Made by a program: the position numbers and the translations under genes. This document shows positions 12,227-23,900 of a stretch of 64,000 nt of DNA, in pieces (positions within the stretch are counted from its first letter, which is position 1; each line of letters opens with the position of its first letter). The notes below the pieces were generated by a model. It was not told the DNA's origin, ran no database searches, and saw nothing but the letters and a program-made list of their open reading frames with translations. Source of the DNA: Spongilla lacustris (taxonomy: Eukaryota > Porifera > Demospongiae > Spongillida > Spongillidae). The stretch spans positions 2,631,563-2,695,562 of the forward strand of contig OX442422.1 in the NCBI GenBank assembly GCA_949361645.1, given 5' to 3'.

Positions 12227-12364
12227 GTTAGGTGTACAGAAACACAATTCAGATGAAGTCATAGTTTTTCTGGAGCCGCATTATTCCTAGAAAAGCAAAA
12301 CCGTTTATTGTGTGGTGAAAACAAAACTATGGCTTCATTTGAATGGTGTTTCTGTACACTTAAC
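12227..12364. mobile_element. Small palindromic MITE
   Basis: Inverted arms of about 43 bp: left GTTAGGTGTACAGAAACAC..., right ...GTGTTTCTGTACACTTAAC, around a 50-bp centre. No ORF. Confidence 0.6.
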
Positions 12365-12482
12365 TGTGTGTAGATGACGATGCGGCCGGCATACCATGCA
12401 ACCGTCTTGAGGATTTGTCTGCATGTGCTTGTTTTCAGCCTAAAGTTAACCCGCTCCATTGCGATATGGAGAGTGCACATAT

Positions 12483-12499
12483 GGTATATATATATATAT
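12483..12499. repeat. (TA)n microsatellite
   Basis: Uninterrupted TA dinucleotides, about eight units. Confidence 0.8.
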
Positions 12500-13150
12500 A
12501 GTCTCTACTACGAGATTCACCAGTTAAATGGGATGGATCAACAGGCATTCGATGGTGAAATGAAAAAGATACAGCCATAGATAAATATCTATGATACAGC
12601 TCACTCAAAAAACGCAACTACAGCTACCCGCAATGGTTTACGGTATTGTCTAATTATGATCGCAGGCGTTGCCTTTTAAGATGTAGCATTCATTGATCAA
12701 TACAGATTCTCTCTTTTTTTTTTTTTTCCTTCTGAAGTTCACGCGGTTACTGCGAGATACTGACCGACATACCGTACGATGGGCTGAGTGATGTGATCAC
12801 CTAGGCCTAGGTTATTCACGGCATAAGAGCCGATTTTCTAGATACTATAGGGTCTTTTTGATGCACTTTTTAATCGATTTAGTGTTTACAGGGGACCATC
12901 AGTACTAGGCTACAGATGTGACTTTGAGGTTCAGCCCGCTGGAAAGATCTGAATTCATCACTCGATCAGTAAAATAACATTTTTTTTACTTCTCTTGGTT
13001 TTTACATCAACTTTGCAAAATGTGAGGTGTTTCGTAATGAAGATTAATCAGCTTTCCCATGCGAGATCACTAAGCGGTCTTACACCCCTCACCTTGAAAT
13101 ATTGGGCGCTCCAATAGGTGATGAGATCAGTTTATGTAACAACTTAATTA

Positions 13151-13622
13151 GTGGCACATGCAGAAACAGTCAAATGCATCATTCCTTCTCCACCAGTTAG
13201 GGTAGGAGAATCCACAGGGGGCACTAGCATTGCTACACATTGCATGTGCAGCATTTTGCTAGATGACCCATGCCGTTGTAACACCTCCAAATTTAATAAA
13301 TTCATCACTGTATTACAGAGTGTTTGCATGGCCCTCAATCTTTCACCACTGACATGCAAAGTTCTGGTTGGAAGATGTTAGCAGAGGAGGTCTCGGCTTA
13401 AGACCAGTAGCTGTTCACTCCACTGCTGCATTTATTTGCCAATCGATCTCATCTTCAGCATCAGTGACCTATCACAATGAATTAAGAAGGCAGATCGGGC
13501 TCGTATATACACTCGATTCATCTCATCTGCATGCCTCCTCGTGGCTACAGGTAGTCTTCTCCCCTAGCTTGGGGTTCGACATGGCTCCCAACAAAATGCA
13601 GTGCGCATCCAATTTAGTCTGA
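13151..13622 (+). pseudogene. Retroelement RT-ORF remnant (second locus)
   Basis: One frame (13368-13622) contains SRGGLGLRPVAVHSTAAF and later HASSWLQVVFSPSLGFDMAP. These match the blocks LGGLGLRSLSLHSCAAFV and HASSWVSAIPSVGLNMHL of the 60.7-63.3 kb copy, so it is the thumb/C-terminal part of the same family. It is internally deleted (about 100 residues between the blocks are shortened), lacks the RT core, and is cut at its 3' end by the small palindrome at 13615. Confidence 0.6.
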
Positions 13623-13709
13623 GGACCAGACTGATGGCTGTACTATCACCCAGACCGATGGCTGTACTGATGTACTGATAGTACAGCCATCAGTCTGGTC
13701 CCCAGACTA
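13615..13709. mobile_element. 95-bp palindromic MITE (TAGTCTG...CAGACTA)
   Basis: Left arm TAGTCTGAGGACCAGACTGA, right arm ending TCAGTCTGGTCCCCAGACTA, with the arms continuing through GGCTGTACTATCA. Related sequence (TAGTCTGGGGACCAGAC) occurs near 9355. The element supplies the last codons and stop of the retroelement frame it interrupts. Confidence 0.65.
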
Positions 13710-13839
13710 CATCAAATGGTGACTTGGTCTGCCTCTAACACCAGAAGTAGTGGTATATTATTTATATGCTTACTGTCCTGACAAAGCTCTGAATGCGCAC
13801 CATGCAGTTATACCTGCGAATTTGCATGGTGGCATGCAT

Positions 13840-14373
13840 TAGTCTGACGTAGCCATACCCTCGCGCTTTGCGGAGGGTCTGGAGACATGGCCATACCAAA
13901 TCGGTTCTGATTACTTCCAACATATTAAAAGTTATTAAGGTTACCTTACGTTACGAGGAATGTGAGGAATGCAATTATGTTACGGACAACAGGCGTTCAA
14001 GATGGCGACAGCCAAGACTTAAGTATAGCTCACTGAGCTGTACGATCGGACGCGAAAGCCATCCTGTCGAGGATCCCAGGCAAGCACCCATGGGCCATAG
14101 CACATACCTTTTCCGCAACCAGTGCAGTGGGTAGCCGTAGGATGGCGAAAACGTTTCGTCCGCTCACAAAATCAACTATTTAGTTGTAAGGTTTGCATAA
14201 CCTAGTTCTCTAGGCTCTAGCCACATGTGCCGCAGTACGTCTTTCCGTAACATAATTGCTAACGTAAGGTAACCTTAATAACTTTTAATATGTTGGAAGT
14301 AATCAGAACCAATTTGGTATGGCAATGTCTCCAGACCCTCCGCAAAGCGCGAGGGTATGGCTACGTCAGACTA
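13840..14373. mobile_element. MULE-like MITE with 114-bp TIRs and 9-bp target duplication
   Basis: The inverted arms 13840-13953 and 14260-14373 are each 114 bp. They begin TAGTCTGACGTAGCCATACC and differ at only about two positions. They are flanked by an identical 9-bp direct repeat GGCATGCAT (13831-13839 and 14374-14382). Long TIRs with a 9-bp duplication fit Mutator-like elements. The 306-bp core encodes no transposase. The near-identical arms suggest recent activity or gene conversion between arms. Confidence 0.8.
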
Positions 14374-14382
14374 GGCATGCAT

Positions 14383-15227
14383 GGCCAGCGGTATATAGTG
14401 CATGGCTCCGCTGCGTTATGTTATATTGGATTTGAGCTCTGTTGAACCCAATACTAGAAGCTGGTGCTGGTTTGGGTCACGAAAGGAGGCTAACAAGGCC
14501 TGCATATATACTGAGTCCTTCCAAGCTGGTCCACTAGTGATAAGCCCGCAGCCATTGAAACTCACCAGGGGGCCGGGGGGCCACGATTTCAGCTTGTACA
14601 GTGACGTCAGCGCTCTGCTCCTCCCCCTACTTACATATATTTAGCAGCCTGTGTGCCTCTGGTAGCTTTGTCGAACGCATCACTCACAGTTAAATATATA
14701 TGTGTATTGGCGAATTCTATTAATCATAATTAGCCATTCCATTCAATCATATTTGATACAACTGAATATTTAATCTATTAATTATCATTTCATTCGATCC
14801 GACAACAGCCAAAGCTGGGTGCACGTAGGTTACTAACGTTAGATAAACTTTACGGCAAATGTAGAAGAGGTGATAATACGGCCGGGTATCAGTGATGTTG
14901 GGCTGACCTACATGTAAATAATAAAATAATTCACTACAAAGTCCTATTGTCATCTATGTAGTGATAACTGGGGCCTCGAGTCGTCCCCCCCCCCCCAGCT
15001 GGTGTACCGTACAACCAAGTAATTCTACTGCAGGCCTACTTTTGGATCAGGTTTATCATATCATAACCCACCAATACTGATTATAGAATAAGAAGTATAA
15101 TAATACATGCCACCAAACATGAAAACATGATTGGACAGAGTGCAAGAAAGAAAAAGGGCAAAGAGAAAGGTACAGAAAGAGAGGAAGAAAAAAACATACA
15201 AATATCAAACATTCACAACAGACAATC
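14383..15227. other. Non-coding; includes 3' flank of the RSBN1-like gene
   Basis: No gene recognised. There is a C-run at about 14986-14997. The last 100-200 bases before 15228 are probably the 3' UTR of the minus-strand RSBN1-like gene. Confidence 0.45.
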
Positions 15228-17375
15228 TCAGGACAACAGTTTCTTCACCTTGGCAGCCGGCGCCTCTGCTTCCAGCTGTTCCGACAGCATCTTCCTCTTG
15301 AGCTGAGGAAACTTTGTAGAGAGGATTGCATCCTTGTGGGCGTGTGATGCACCGTCATCCTTGCGACCGTTGGCAACGGGCATAGGCTTAGTGGGGGAAT
15401 TGCTGCTGTCGTGGTTACGGTACGTAGCCTTGTCTATCACCCCAGACACCATGAGCAGACTGCCACTCGACTGCCTGGAAGTGACTTTCAAACTGGCCTG
15501 TGGCTTTGGCACGCTCAAATCAGGCTTCTTCACGGGGATTGACGGAACAGGTTTCCGCTGGGCAGGTTTTGCGAGAGGCTGTTTGGAAGCGGCAGACTTG
15601 GCACGCCCACCGGTGAAATCGATGTCCACCAATCTCAGCTTCGTAGTGTTAGCGGCGACGCCAGCCGCTGGCTTGCTGCCGGACGGCACTGCCAGGGGTG
15701 CGGCCTGCACCAACTTGGAGACCCTGTCTCCCGTAGCGCCAACTTTTTGGGGCTGCTGTGGTCTAAGCGGGGGGTTCTCAGTGCCCTTGGAACCCCCCTT
15801 GACCGTATGCTCCTCCTTCATGTTCTGCGTGGTGGTGGGTGTGGCCATACCGGACCTGCCATGACCCAGGCTGTTGCTGGCGACGACGGTAGTCGACGAT
15901 GAATCGTCACCTCCTTCGCTCGAACTCTCAGACACCAACCTACCCTTGCGGTGCACGAGCTTCCCGCCTCTGACATTCGCGGTGTGGCTCCTGCCACCCC
16001 CAGCGGCACTTCTGTCTGGCGCCTGCGGCTCACGTGGCACTGCAGCTTCGTCTGGGGCCGCACGTGAGGGGGCATCTTCCCTCTTAATATGTACCTCGAG
16101 GTGAGCATGCGACTTGGGAATAGGCAACTCTTCGTCATCTTCGTCCGAAGAACTAAGTCTCGCTGGATTCTTCTTTTGTTGTGGAAGTCGCTGGGAGATG
16201 GGCTCGGGAGAGACGGGCACAGAACCTACGTCCCGCTCCGTAGAAGAGCCGCCATGCTGAGAAGCCTCGCCACATTCACCGGCTACAAGCAAACCTGTGT
16301 TTTCTTCTGGGGAGGAGGAGGAGGCGGGGGAGGAGGCAAGGGGAAGTGATGGTTGCTGGGGAGTGGGGCTTGGAGGACCACCTTTAGCCTCCTCGAGTAC
16401 TTCCTCGTCGCTGGATGAGGGGGAGGAGACACTGGATTCTTCCTTGATCGTAACGTTACGGTTATCCACAGTGTCACCAGGGTCACGAGCAGGGCTACGT
16501 ACAGGTGGGGCATTAGGGGCACTTGACAGAGGAGTTCTAGCCATCAATGGCGATGGGGACTTGCTCCGGTTCAGGGACTTGGGAACACCTGACGACGAGG
16601 CAGGGGACACATGTACACACAGCGTATCTAGGGGAGGGGCCTGGTCACGAGGAGAAGCAGGCGACGAGACGGAAACGGGAGAAGTTTCTTTCCTGGTCTT
16701 GGATACAGTATGATTCAAGACGAGAGAGAAGGAGGTGGAGGTGGAGCCGGTTGTGGTGGGAGAGCCGGTCAAACCGGTTGGACGGGGCACCATGGAGCTG
16801 AGGCGACGACGCTGCTTGTCCAACATATCGTTCCTGGGTCTCTGCGGGCTGGACACCTGTAACAACGGGGCTGGCGAAGACGCCCCTGAAGGTGGCCTGG
16901 CTGTGCGGGAAGGTGGCCTGGCTGTGCGGGAGACCGCAGCGCTGTTCTTCTTCTCCCCTCCTCCTCCCCCTCCAGACCTGTGCTTGTAGGTCATCTCCGT
17001 GGGGAAGTCTTCGTCGGACGAGTACGAGAAGTTCAAGATGTCGTCCTTGTCGTCGTGGAGGACGCCATTGGCAGGAGGAGAGTCCACTAAGGTGTTATCC
17101 TCCCCCTCTGAAGGGGAGGGGCTAGGGACGGAGATGCAGTAGGACAGGGGACTAGGCTGGTCTCCCTCGGAGGTGACAGAGGGGAGGAGGCTCTTGGAGT
17201 ACTCCTTCAGCCGGAGGTGCCAGGCAACGCTCCCGCAGGCAGCTATTGTCCTGAACTGGTGTATGGTGTTGCGGGGGATGAAGTAGATGTCGTTGTCGCT
17301 GAGGCGTATCTGGGCGTAGCGTATGCCGTCCCGTCTCAGCTGGTTCAGCTTGGCCTCTTCCACCCACTGGCGACA
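15228..17375 (-). CDS. RSBN1: RSBN1-like terminal exon (core end plus long disordered tail)
   Basis: Acceptor CTAAACAG/TGT in phase 0. It opens [20 protein letters not shown] and [12 protein letters not shown], which completes the conserved core. About 650 residues of Ser/Pro/acidic sequence with basic patches follow ([41 protein letters not shown]), ending KKLLS-stop. The longer frame running upstream of 17375 is intron pyrimidine repeat and is not coding. Confidence 0.8.
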   Translation of the reverse strand, partial: CRQWVEEAKLNQLRRDGIRYAQIRLSDNDIYFIPRNTIHQFRTIAACGSVAWHLRLKEYSKSLLPSVTSEGDQPSPLSYCISVPSPSPSEGEDNTLVDSPPANGVLHDDKDDILNFSYSSDEDFPTEMTYKHRSGGGGGGEKKNSAAVSRTARPPSRTARPPSGASSPAPLLQVSSPQRPRNDMLDKQRRRLSSMVPRPTGLTGSPTTTGSTSTSFSLVLNHTVSKTRKETSPVSVSSPASPRDQAPPLDTLCVHVSPASSSGVPKSLNRSKSPSPLMARTPLSSAPNAPPVRSPARDPGDTVDNRNVTIKEESSVSSPSSSDEEVLEEAKGGPPSPTPQQPSLPLASSPASSSSPEENTGLLVAGECGEASQHGGSSTERDVGSVPVSPEPISQRLPQQKKNPARLSSSDEDDEELPIPKSHAHLEVHIKREDAPSRAAPDEAAVPREPQAPDRSAAGGGRSHTANVRGGKLVHRKGRLVSESSSEGGDDSSSTTVVASNSLGHGRSGMATPTTTQNMKEEHTVKGGSKGTENPPLRPQQPQKVGATGDRVSKLVQAAPLAVPSGSKPAAGVAANTTKLRLVDIDFTGGRAKSAASKQPLAKPAQRKPVPSIPVKKPDLSVPKPQASLKVTSRQSSGSLLMVSGVIDKATYRNHDSSNSPTKPMPVANGRKDDGASHAHKDAILSTKFPQLKRKMLSEQLEAEAPAAKVKKLLS

Positions 17376-20300
17376 CTGTTTAGAGTTGGGGTGGGCAAAG
17401 TTGAGCAAGAGTACGTGTAGGGAGTGGGAAGAGGTAAGAGGAGGAGGGAGGGAGAAGGAGAGGGAGGAGGAGTGGAGGGAGAAGGGGGAGGAGAGGGAGA
17501 AGTGGTGGAGGGGAGGGAGAAGAGGGGGAGGGAGGGAGAAGAGGGAGGGAGAAGGGGAGGGAGAAGAGGGGGAGGGAGGGAGAAGAGGGAGGGAGAAGGG
17601 GAGGGAGAAGAGGGGGAGGGAGGGAGAAGGAGAGGGAGGAGGAGTGGAGGGAGAAGGAGAAGGGGAGGGAGAAGTGGGGGAGGGGAGGGAAAAGGGGAGG
17701 GAGAAGGGGAGGGAGAAGGGGAGGGAGAAGGAGGAGGGGAGGGAGGAGGAGGGGAGGGAGAAGGGGAGGGAGAAGGGGGAGGGGAGGGAGAAGGAGAAGG
17801 GGAGGGAGGAGGAGGGGAGGGAAAAGAGGAGTATATGCGAGGGGGGGAGGGAGAAGGGCAAAGAGGGAGAGGGAAGGAGGGTAAACAAAACAACTCATGG
17901 TGTGGTGTATGGAAGGGGCAAACACAGTGGTTATGGTAGCCACACTACGCTTGTATTCTTGGATACACCACACAACAGACGTTTTGAGGTGCCTGACCTG
18001 AGACATGGGAGGCTCAAAGAGGTCAAGCTGCAGCTGGTGGGCCACTGCCTTGAAGTCACCGGCATGGAAACACACCACATCCTTAGTCTCCTTATTGCCA
18101 CTGCTGAGGGTAACGACAGGACGGAGAGTTAAGCTACATGTAGCATTTCTCATCCTCCTCTCCCACAAGAATTCAAGGAACATGCATTGCCATCAATAGG
18201 GCACCTCCCCCACCATATTAGCCACACCCTAGTACAGCCACACCCACCCTAGTACGGCCACACGCACCCTAGTACAGCCACACCCACTCAAGCACAACCA
18301 CACCCACTCAAGCATAGCCAGCTACACTCTAGCATAGCCACACCCACCCTAGCATAGCCACACCCACCCCAGCATAGCCCCATGTTTGAATACTGCATGT
18401 TACAGTCTCAGGAAGAACGCAATTGAAGTCCAATAACATGCACTTTCATAATCCATTTTATTGTGCCAATGTAAATATACATGTGTACATGTACATATAC
18501 ACAACAATCCCAGGAACAAAGGAAGCCGAACAAGCAGTGTCAGTTGAGAACTGTAAAAAGCACAACCAGTCAAATAGCCTTTATAGCAGCCCACCCAGTG
18601 TGTACATATGTACCAAATCGCCCCACCATTGCAACTATGTTACTGACAAGAGCTAGGGGGTTATGGGTAAGAGCTAGGGGGTTATAAGTAAGAGCTAGGG
18701 GGTTATGGTAAGAGCTAGGGGGTTATGGGTAAGAGCTAGGGGGTTATGGGTAAGAGCTAGGGGGTTATGGACAAGAGCTAGGGGGTTATGGACAAGAGCT
18801 AGGGGGTTATGGGCAAGAGCTAGGGGGTTATGGACAAGAACTAGGGGGTTATGGACAAGAGCTAGGTTAGTGGTATTGGTGCGTAGAAGTGATTGAGGTG
18901 AGCAGGGGTGTTTGTGGGACAGGGTTACATGTAAAGGTCAGTGTGTAAGTATACATGTATCTCACCAACAAAAAGTATTATCCCATCAATCATCAAACCA
19001 CACCCTCCACTATCCCTAAGAACCATCCATCAACCAAAGCTACATTCGACATGTACATGTGTGCATACAATGTCACTTCACTCAAGCATGCATGCACTGT
19101 AATTACATGTACATGTACATGTAGGGTGCAGGGGACCCGACCAGGGTGTAGCAGGGTGTGCCCGGGGGACCAGGGGTGTGCCCGGGGGACCAGGGGTGTG
19201 CCCAGGGGACCAGGGTGTGCCCAGGGGACCAGGGGTGTGCCCGGGGGACCAGGATGTGCCCAGGGGACCAGGGGTGTGCCCAGGCGACCAGGGGTATGCC
19301 CAGGGGACCAGGGTGTGCCCGGGGGACCAGGGTGTGCCCGGGGGACCAGGGGTGTGCCCGGGAGACCAGGGGTGTGCCCAGGGGACCAGGGTATGCCCAG
19401 GGGACCAGGGTGTGCCTGGGGGACCAGGGTGTAGCAGGGTGTGCTGGGGGACCAGGGTGTGTCCAAGGGACCAGGGTGTGCCCGGGGGACTAGGGTGTGC
19501 CCAGGGGACCAGGGTGTGCCCGGGGGACCAGGGTGTGCCCGGGGGACCAGGGTGTGCCCAAGGGACCAGGGTGTGCCCGGGGGACTAGGGTGTGCCCAGG
19601 GGACCAGGGTGTGCCCAAGGGACGAGGGTGTGCCCAAGGGACCAGGGTGTGCCCGGGGGACTAGGGTGTGCCCAGGGGACCAGGGTGTGCCTGGGGGACC
19701 AGGGTGTGCCCAAGGGACCAGGGTGTGCCCGGGGGACTAGGGTGTGCCCAGGGGACCAGGGTGTGCCCAAGGGACGAGGGTGTGCCCAAGGGACCAGGGT
19801 GTGCCCGGGGGACTAGGGTGTGCCCAGGGGACCAGGGTGTGCCCAGGGGACGAGGGTGTGCCCAAGGGACGAGGGTGTGCCCAAGGGACCAGGGTGTGCC
19901 CGGGGGACTAGGGTGTGCCCAGGGGACCAGGGTGCCATGGTGTTGAGCACCGCAATTGTGTGGACCCTTTCAAGGACAGACAGTTGCTATGTTGTTCAGA
20001 GGCAACCCACCTGCTGGATAATGTATTACACAACAGCTCTAGTTTACTCTCATGCCACTAAGCTTCTAAAGAGTGCATGCTTCCATTTTAAAAGAGATAC
20101 ATGTAGCACACTGCAATGTGGTATACAGTTCATTGCTGACCAGAGATAATGGCAATCATTGATGCAACATTCCCCTCATTCATTACTATCAGGTGCAAAG
20201 TGTTTTAGTACCAACAGCTATTCATACGTGGGTCTGGGCACAAGACCCTTATATTTCCTATGTGCACATGTCATCTCTGTGTGTGTGTGTGTGTGTAATT

Positions 20301-20909
20301 TGCACGTGTGGTGTTTATGCGCACATCATTGTGTGCAGGGTGTGAATACAGCTGTCAATACACTTACATGTACATGTAGATTAAAATGCACTGTACCTGC
20401 ACATGTGTTATGAGCATACCTATTCCCTACAGGTACCCTACAAACCTGTTACCTGCACACCTACCCCTCACTGTTCCCTCACACCTACCCCTCCCTGTAC
20501 CCTAAACACCTACCCCCTCTCTGTTACCTACACACATACCCCCCCTGTTCCCTACACACATACCCCCCTGTTCCCTACACACCTACCCCTCCCTGTACCC
20601 TAAACACTTACCCCCTCTCTGTTACCTACACACATACCCTCCTGTTCCCTACACACATACCCCCCTGTTCCCTACATACCTACCCCTCCCTATTCCCTAC
20701 ACACCTACTCCTCCCTGTCCCCTACACACACCTCTCATCCTCGTTGAAGCTGACAGCCTTGAGTACCCCCACAGCTGCAGTTGTCTCCCTCTTTGATCCA
20801 TACACCACGTGGTCTGCATGACAGTGGGTGCGGTCTTCGAAGAGCGTTTCCCTTCTCTCGTGGGTTCTGGAGCCATACAAGCTCTGAAGCTCTGCAGTAC
20901 CACTGTACC

Positions 20910-20986
<77 letters not shown>

Positions 20987-23900
20987 CGTGTATGCGCGCG
21001 TGCGTGTATGCGCGTGTATGTGTGTGTGTATTTGTGTACAGGTGCATGAGTGTGTTATGGATGTGCATGTGTGTGTGATGTGCATGTGATCAAGTGTGAT
21101 CAAGTGTATGTGTGCATGTGATCAAATGTATGTGTGCATGTGATCAAGTGTATGTGTGCATGTGCATGTATGTGGCCATGTACATGTATGTGAGAAGGAA
21201 GCACAACAAAGACGTCCACTTACGCATGCTTCCTCTTCTTAGGGGTGGGGCCCAGCTCCCCAGTGGGGATCATCTGTTCCCCAGGCCGCACCCACAGGAT
21301 GGGGCCGTCGTCACTAACGTTGCGCTGGGCAAGGCCAAGGCTGCAGAGTGGGCCCCAGGGGAGAGTGAGGCTTAGGAAGGGGCACTGTTGGAGGAGGTCT
21401 GGTGAGGGAGGAGGGAGAGGTGGGGTGATGGAGAGGTGTGGTGATGGAAGGAGAGGTGTGGTGATGGAGGGAGAGGTGTGGTGATGGAGGGAGAGGTGTG
21501 GTGATGGAGGGAGAGGTGTGGTGATGGAGGTAGAGGTGTGGTGATGGAGGGAGAGGTGTGGTGATGGAGGTAGAGGTGTGGTGATGGAGGGAGAGGTGTG
21601 GTGATGGAGGTAGAGGTGTGGTGATGGAGGGAGAGGTGTGGTGATGGAGGTAGAGGTGTGGTGATGGAGGGAGAGGTGTGGTGATGGAGGGAGAGGTGTG
21701 GTGATGGAGGGAGAGGTGTGGTGATGGAGGGAGAGGTGTGGTGATGGAGGTAGAGGTGTGGTGATGGAGGGAGAGGTGTGGTGATGGAGGGAGAGGTGTG
21801 GTGATGGAGGGAGAGGTGTGGTGATGGAGGGAGAGGTGTGGTGATGGAGGGAGAGGTGTGGTGATGGAGGGAGAGGTGTGGTGATGGAGGTAGAGGTGTG
21901 GTGATGGAGGGAGAGGTGTGGTGATGGAGGGAGAGGTGTGGTGATGGAGGGAGAGGTGTGGTGATGGAGGGAGAGGTGTGGTGATGGAGGGAGAGGTGTG
22001 GTGATGGAGGGAGAGGTGTGGTGATGGAGGGAGAGGTGTGGTGATGGAGGGAGAGGTGTGGTGATGGAGGGAGAGGTGTGGTGATGGAGGGAGAGGTGTG
22101 GTGATGGAGGTAGAGGTGTGGTGATGGAGGGAGAGGTGTGGTGATGGAGGGAGAGGTGTGGTGATGGAGGGAGAGGTGTGGTGATGGAGGGAGAGGTGTG
22201 GTGATGGAGGGAGAGGTGTGGTGATGGAGGGAGAGGTGTTGTGAAGGAGGGAGAGGTGTGGTGATGGAGGAGAGGTGTAGAGGTGTGGTGATGGAGGGAG
22301 AGGTGTGGTGATGGAGGTAGAGGTGTGGTGATGGAGGGAGAGGTGTGGTGATGGAGGGAGAGGTGTGGTGATGGAGGGAGAGGTGTGGTGATGGAGGGAG
22401 AGGTGTGGTGATGGAGGGAGAGGTGTGGTGATGGAGGGGGAGGTGGGGAAGAGGTGAGGGAGGTGGGGATGGGAGAGATGAGGGAAGGAGGGAGGGGTGA
22501 AGGAAGGAGGGATGGTAGGAGCAGAGGTAAGGATAAGGAGGGGAAAGGTGAGGGGAAGGAGAAGGTGGGAGAGATGAGGTGGAAGGAGAGAGAGAGTTTG
22601 AGCACCCTATCCTCTTTATAGCACATATCCACCACACCTACCTTCCCACCCTAATCCAACCTTTATCAGGCCAAACATAACAACCCTGATACAACCACAT
22701 GGCCCCAACCACAGGGCTCACACAGAAGGTTAACTTTTACTGGACAGTGGAGTAGGAGGTATGGAGTAACTGTTTGGTATGGTCATAATGGAGTAACTGT
22801 TTGGTCCCCAGTGGGGGTATGGAGTAACTGTTTGGTCCCCAGTGGGGGTATGGAGTAACTGCTTGGTCCCCAGTGGGGGAATGGAGTAACTGTTTGGTCC
22901 CCAGTGGAGGTATGGAGTAACTGTTTGGTCCCCAGTGGGGGTATGGAGTAACTGTTTGGTCCCCAGTGGAGGTATGGAGTAACTGTTTGGTCCCCAGTGG
23001 GGGTATGGAGTAACTGTTTGGTCCCTAGTGGAGGTATGGAGTAACTGTTTGGTCCCCAGTGGAGGTATGGAGTAACTGTTTGGTCCCCAGTGGGGGTATG
23101 GAGTAACTGTTTGGTCCCCAGTGGGGGTATGGAGTAACTGTTTGGTCCCCAGTGGGGGTATGGAGTAACGGTTTGGTTCCCTGTGGGGGTATGGAGTAAC
23201 TGTTTGGTCCCCAGTGGGGGTATGGAGTAACTGTTTGGTCCCCAGTGGGGGTATGGAGTAATTGTTTGGTCCCCAGTGGGGGTATGGAGTAACTGTTTGG
23301 TCCCCAGTGGGGGTATGGAGTAACTGTTTGGTCCCCAGTGGAGGTATGGAGTAATTGTTCAAATGGTCCCCTGTCAAGTGGGGCATATTTAATGTCATAC
23401 TTATATGTAAGCTGTAGGAGTCCGATGTCTGTGCTCCAGTCAATTAATAACCAGCCAACCAGTGCATGGGTAGGTAATACATAATCTCACAGACATTACG
23501 TTTAGCAATATTATAAACATATGCAACTTTTGTTGTGATGGTAGCTGGTGACTGGTTGCTATGGGGTCAGGTAAACAGAGTTAATGCATCCGGAGGGTTA
23601 ATACATCTAGAATGGTTGCTATGGGATATCTGCATGCACATGATCTTAAAAAAACATTTTCCTTCTTCACCTTGTTACTATGGTAGCTGGAGAATGGTTA
23701 CTATGGGATACCAGCATACTGAAAATAACATTTTCCTTCTTCACTTCACAACCTCTTTCCTTGCAGCCAGAAAAATGTATACACCACCATCTTTTATGAG
23801 CAAATGTATCATCAGGTCTGAGTGAAGTCATTTTACAACGGAATCCCCCCCCTGTTCCTTGCAAAGTGTAATGCCAGTGTTGGTTGGTAGAGAATTGTTG

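Noticed and set aside
17345..18183. Long Pro/Ser-rich and Gly/Glu-rich open frames on both strands
   Set aside because: They are translations of the purine/pyrimidine repeat in RSBN1-like intron 4. Splice borders at 17998 and 17375 exclude it from the mRNA.
18993..19946. Collagen-like GPxG frames
   Set aside because: They are the 18-19-bp G-rich minisatellite in an intron. The Gly-x-x pattern is produced by the repeat period.
21220..22637. Frames of about 470 and 420 aa of His/Pro/Ser/Thr repeats
   Set aside because: They are a 20-bp minisatellite read in frames. Only the last part (21398-21224) is a real exon.
21418..23349. CRISPR array
   Set aside because: Repeats are head-to-tail with no unique spacers, in a spliced eukaryotic gene.
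22730..23443. 237-aa tandem-repeat protein
   Set aside because: It is a translation of the 30-bp minisatellite within RSBN1-like intron 1.
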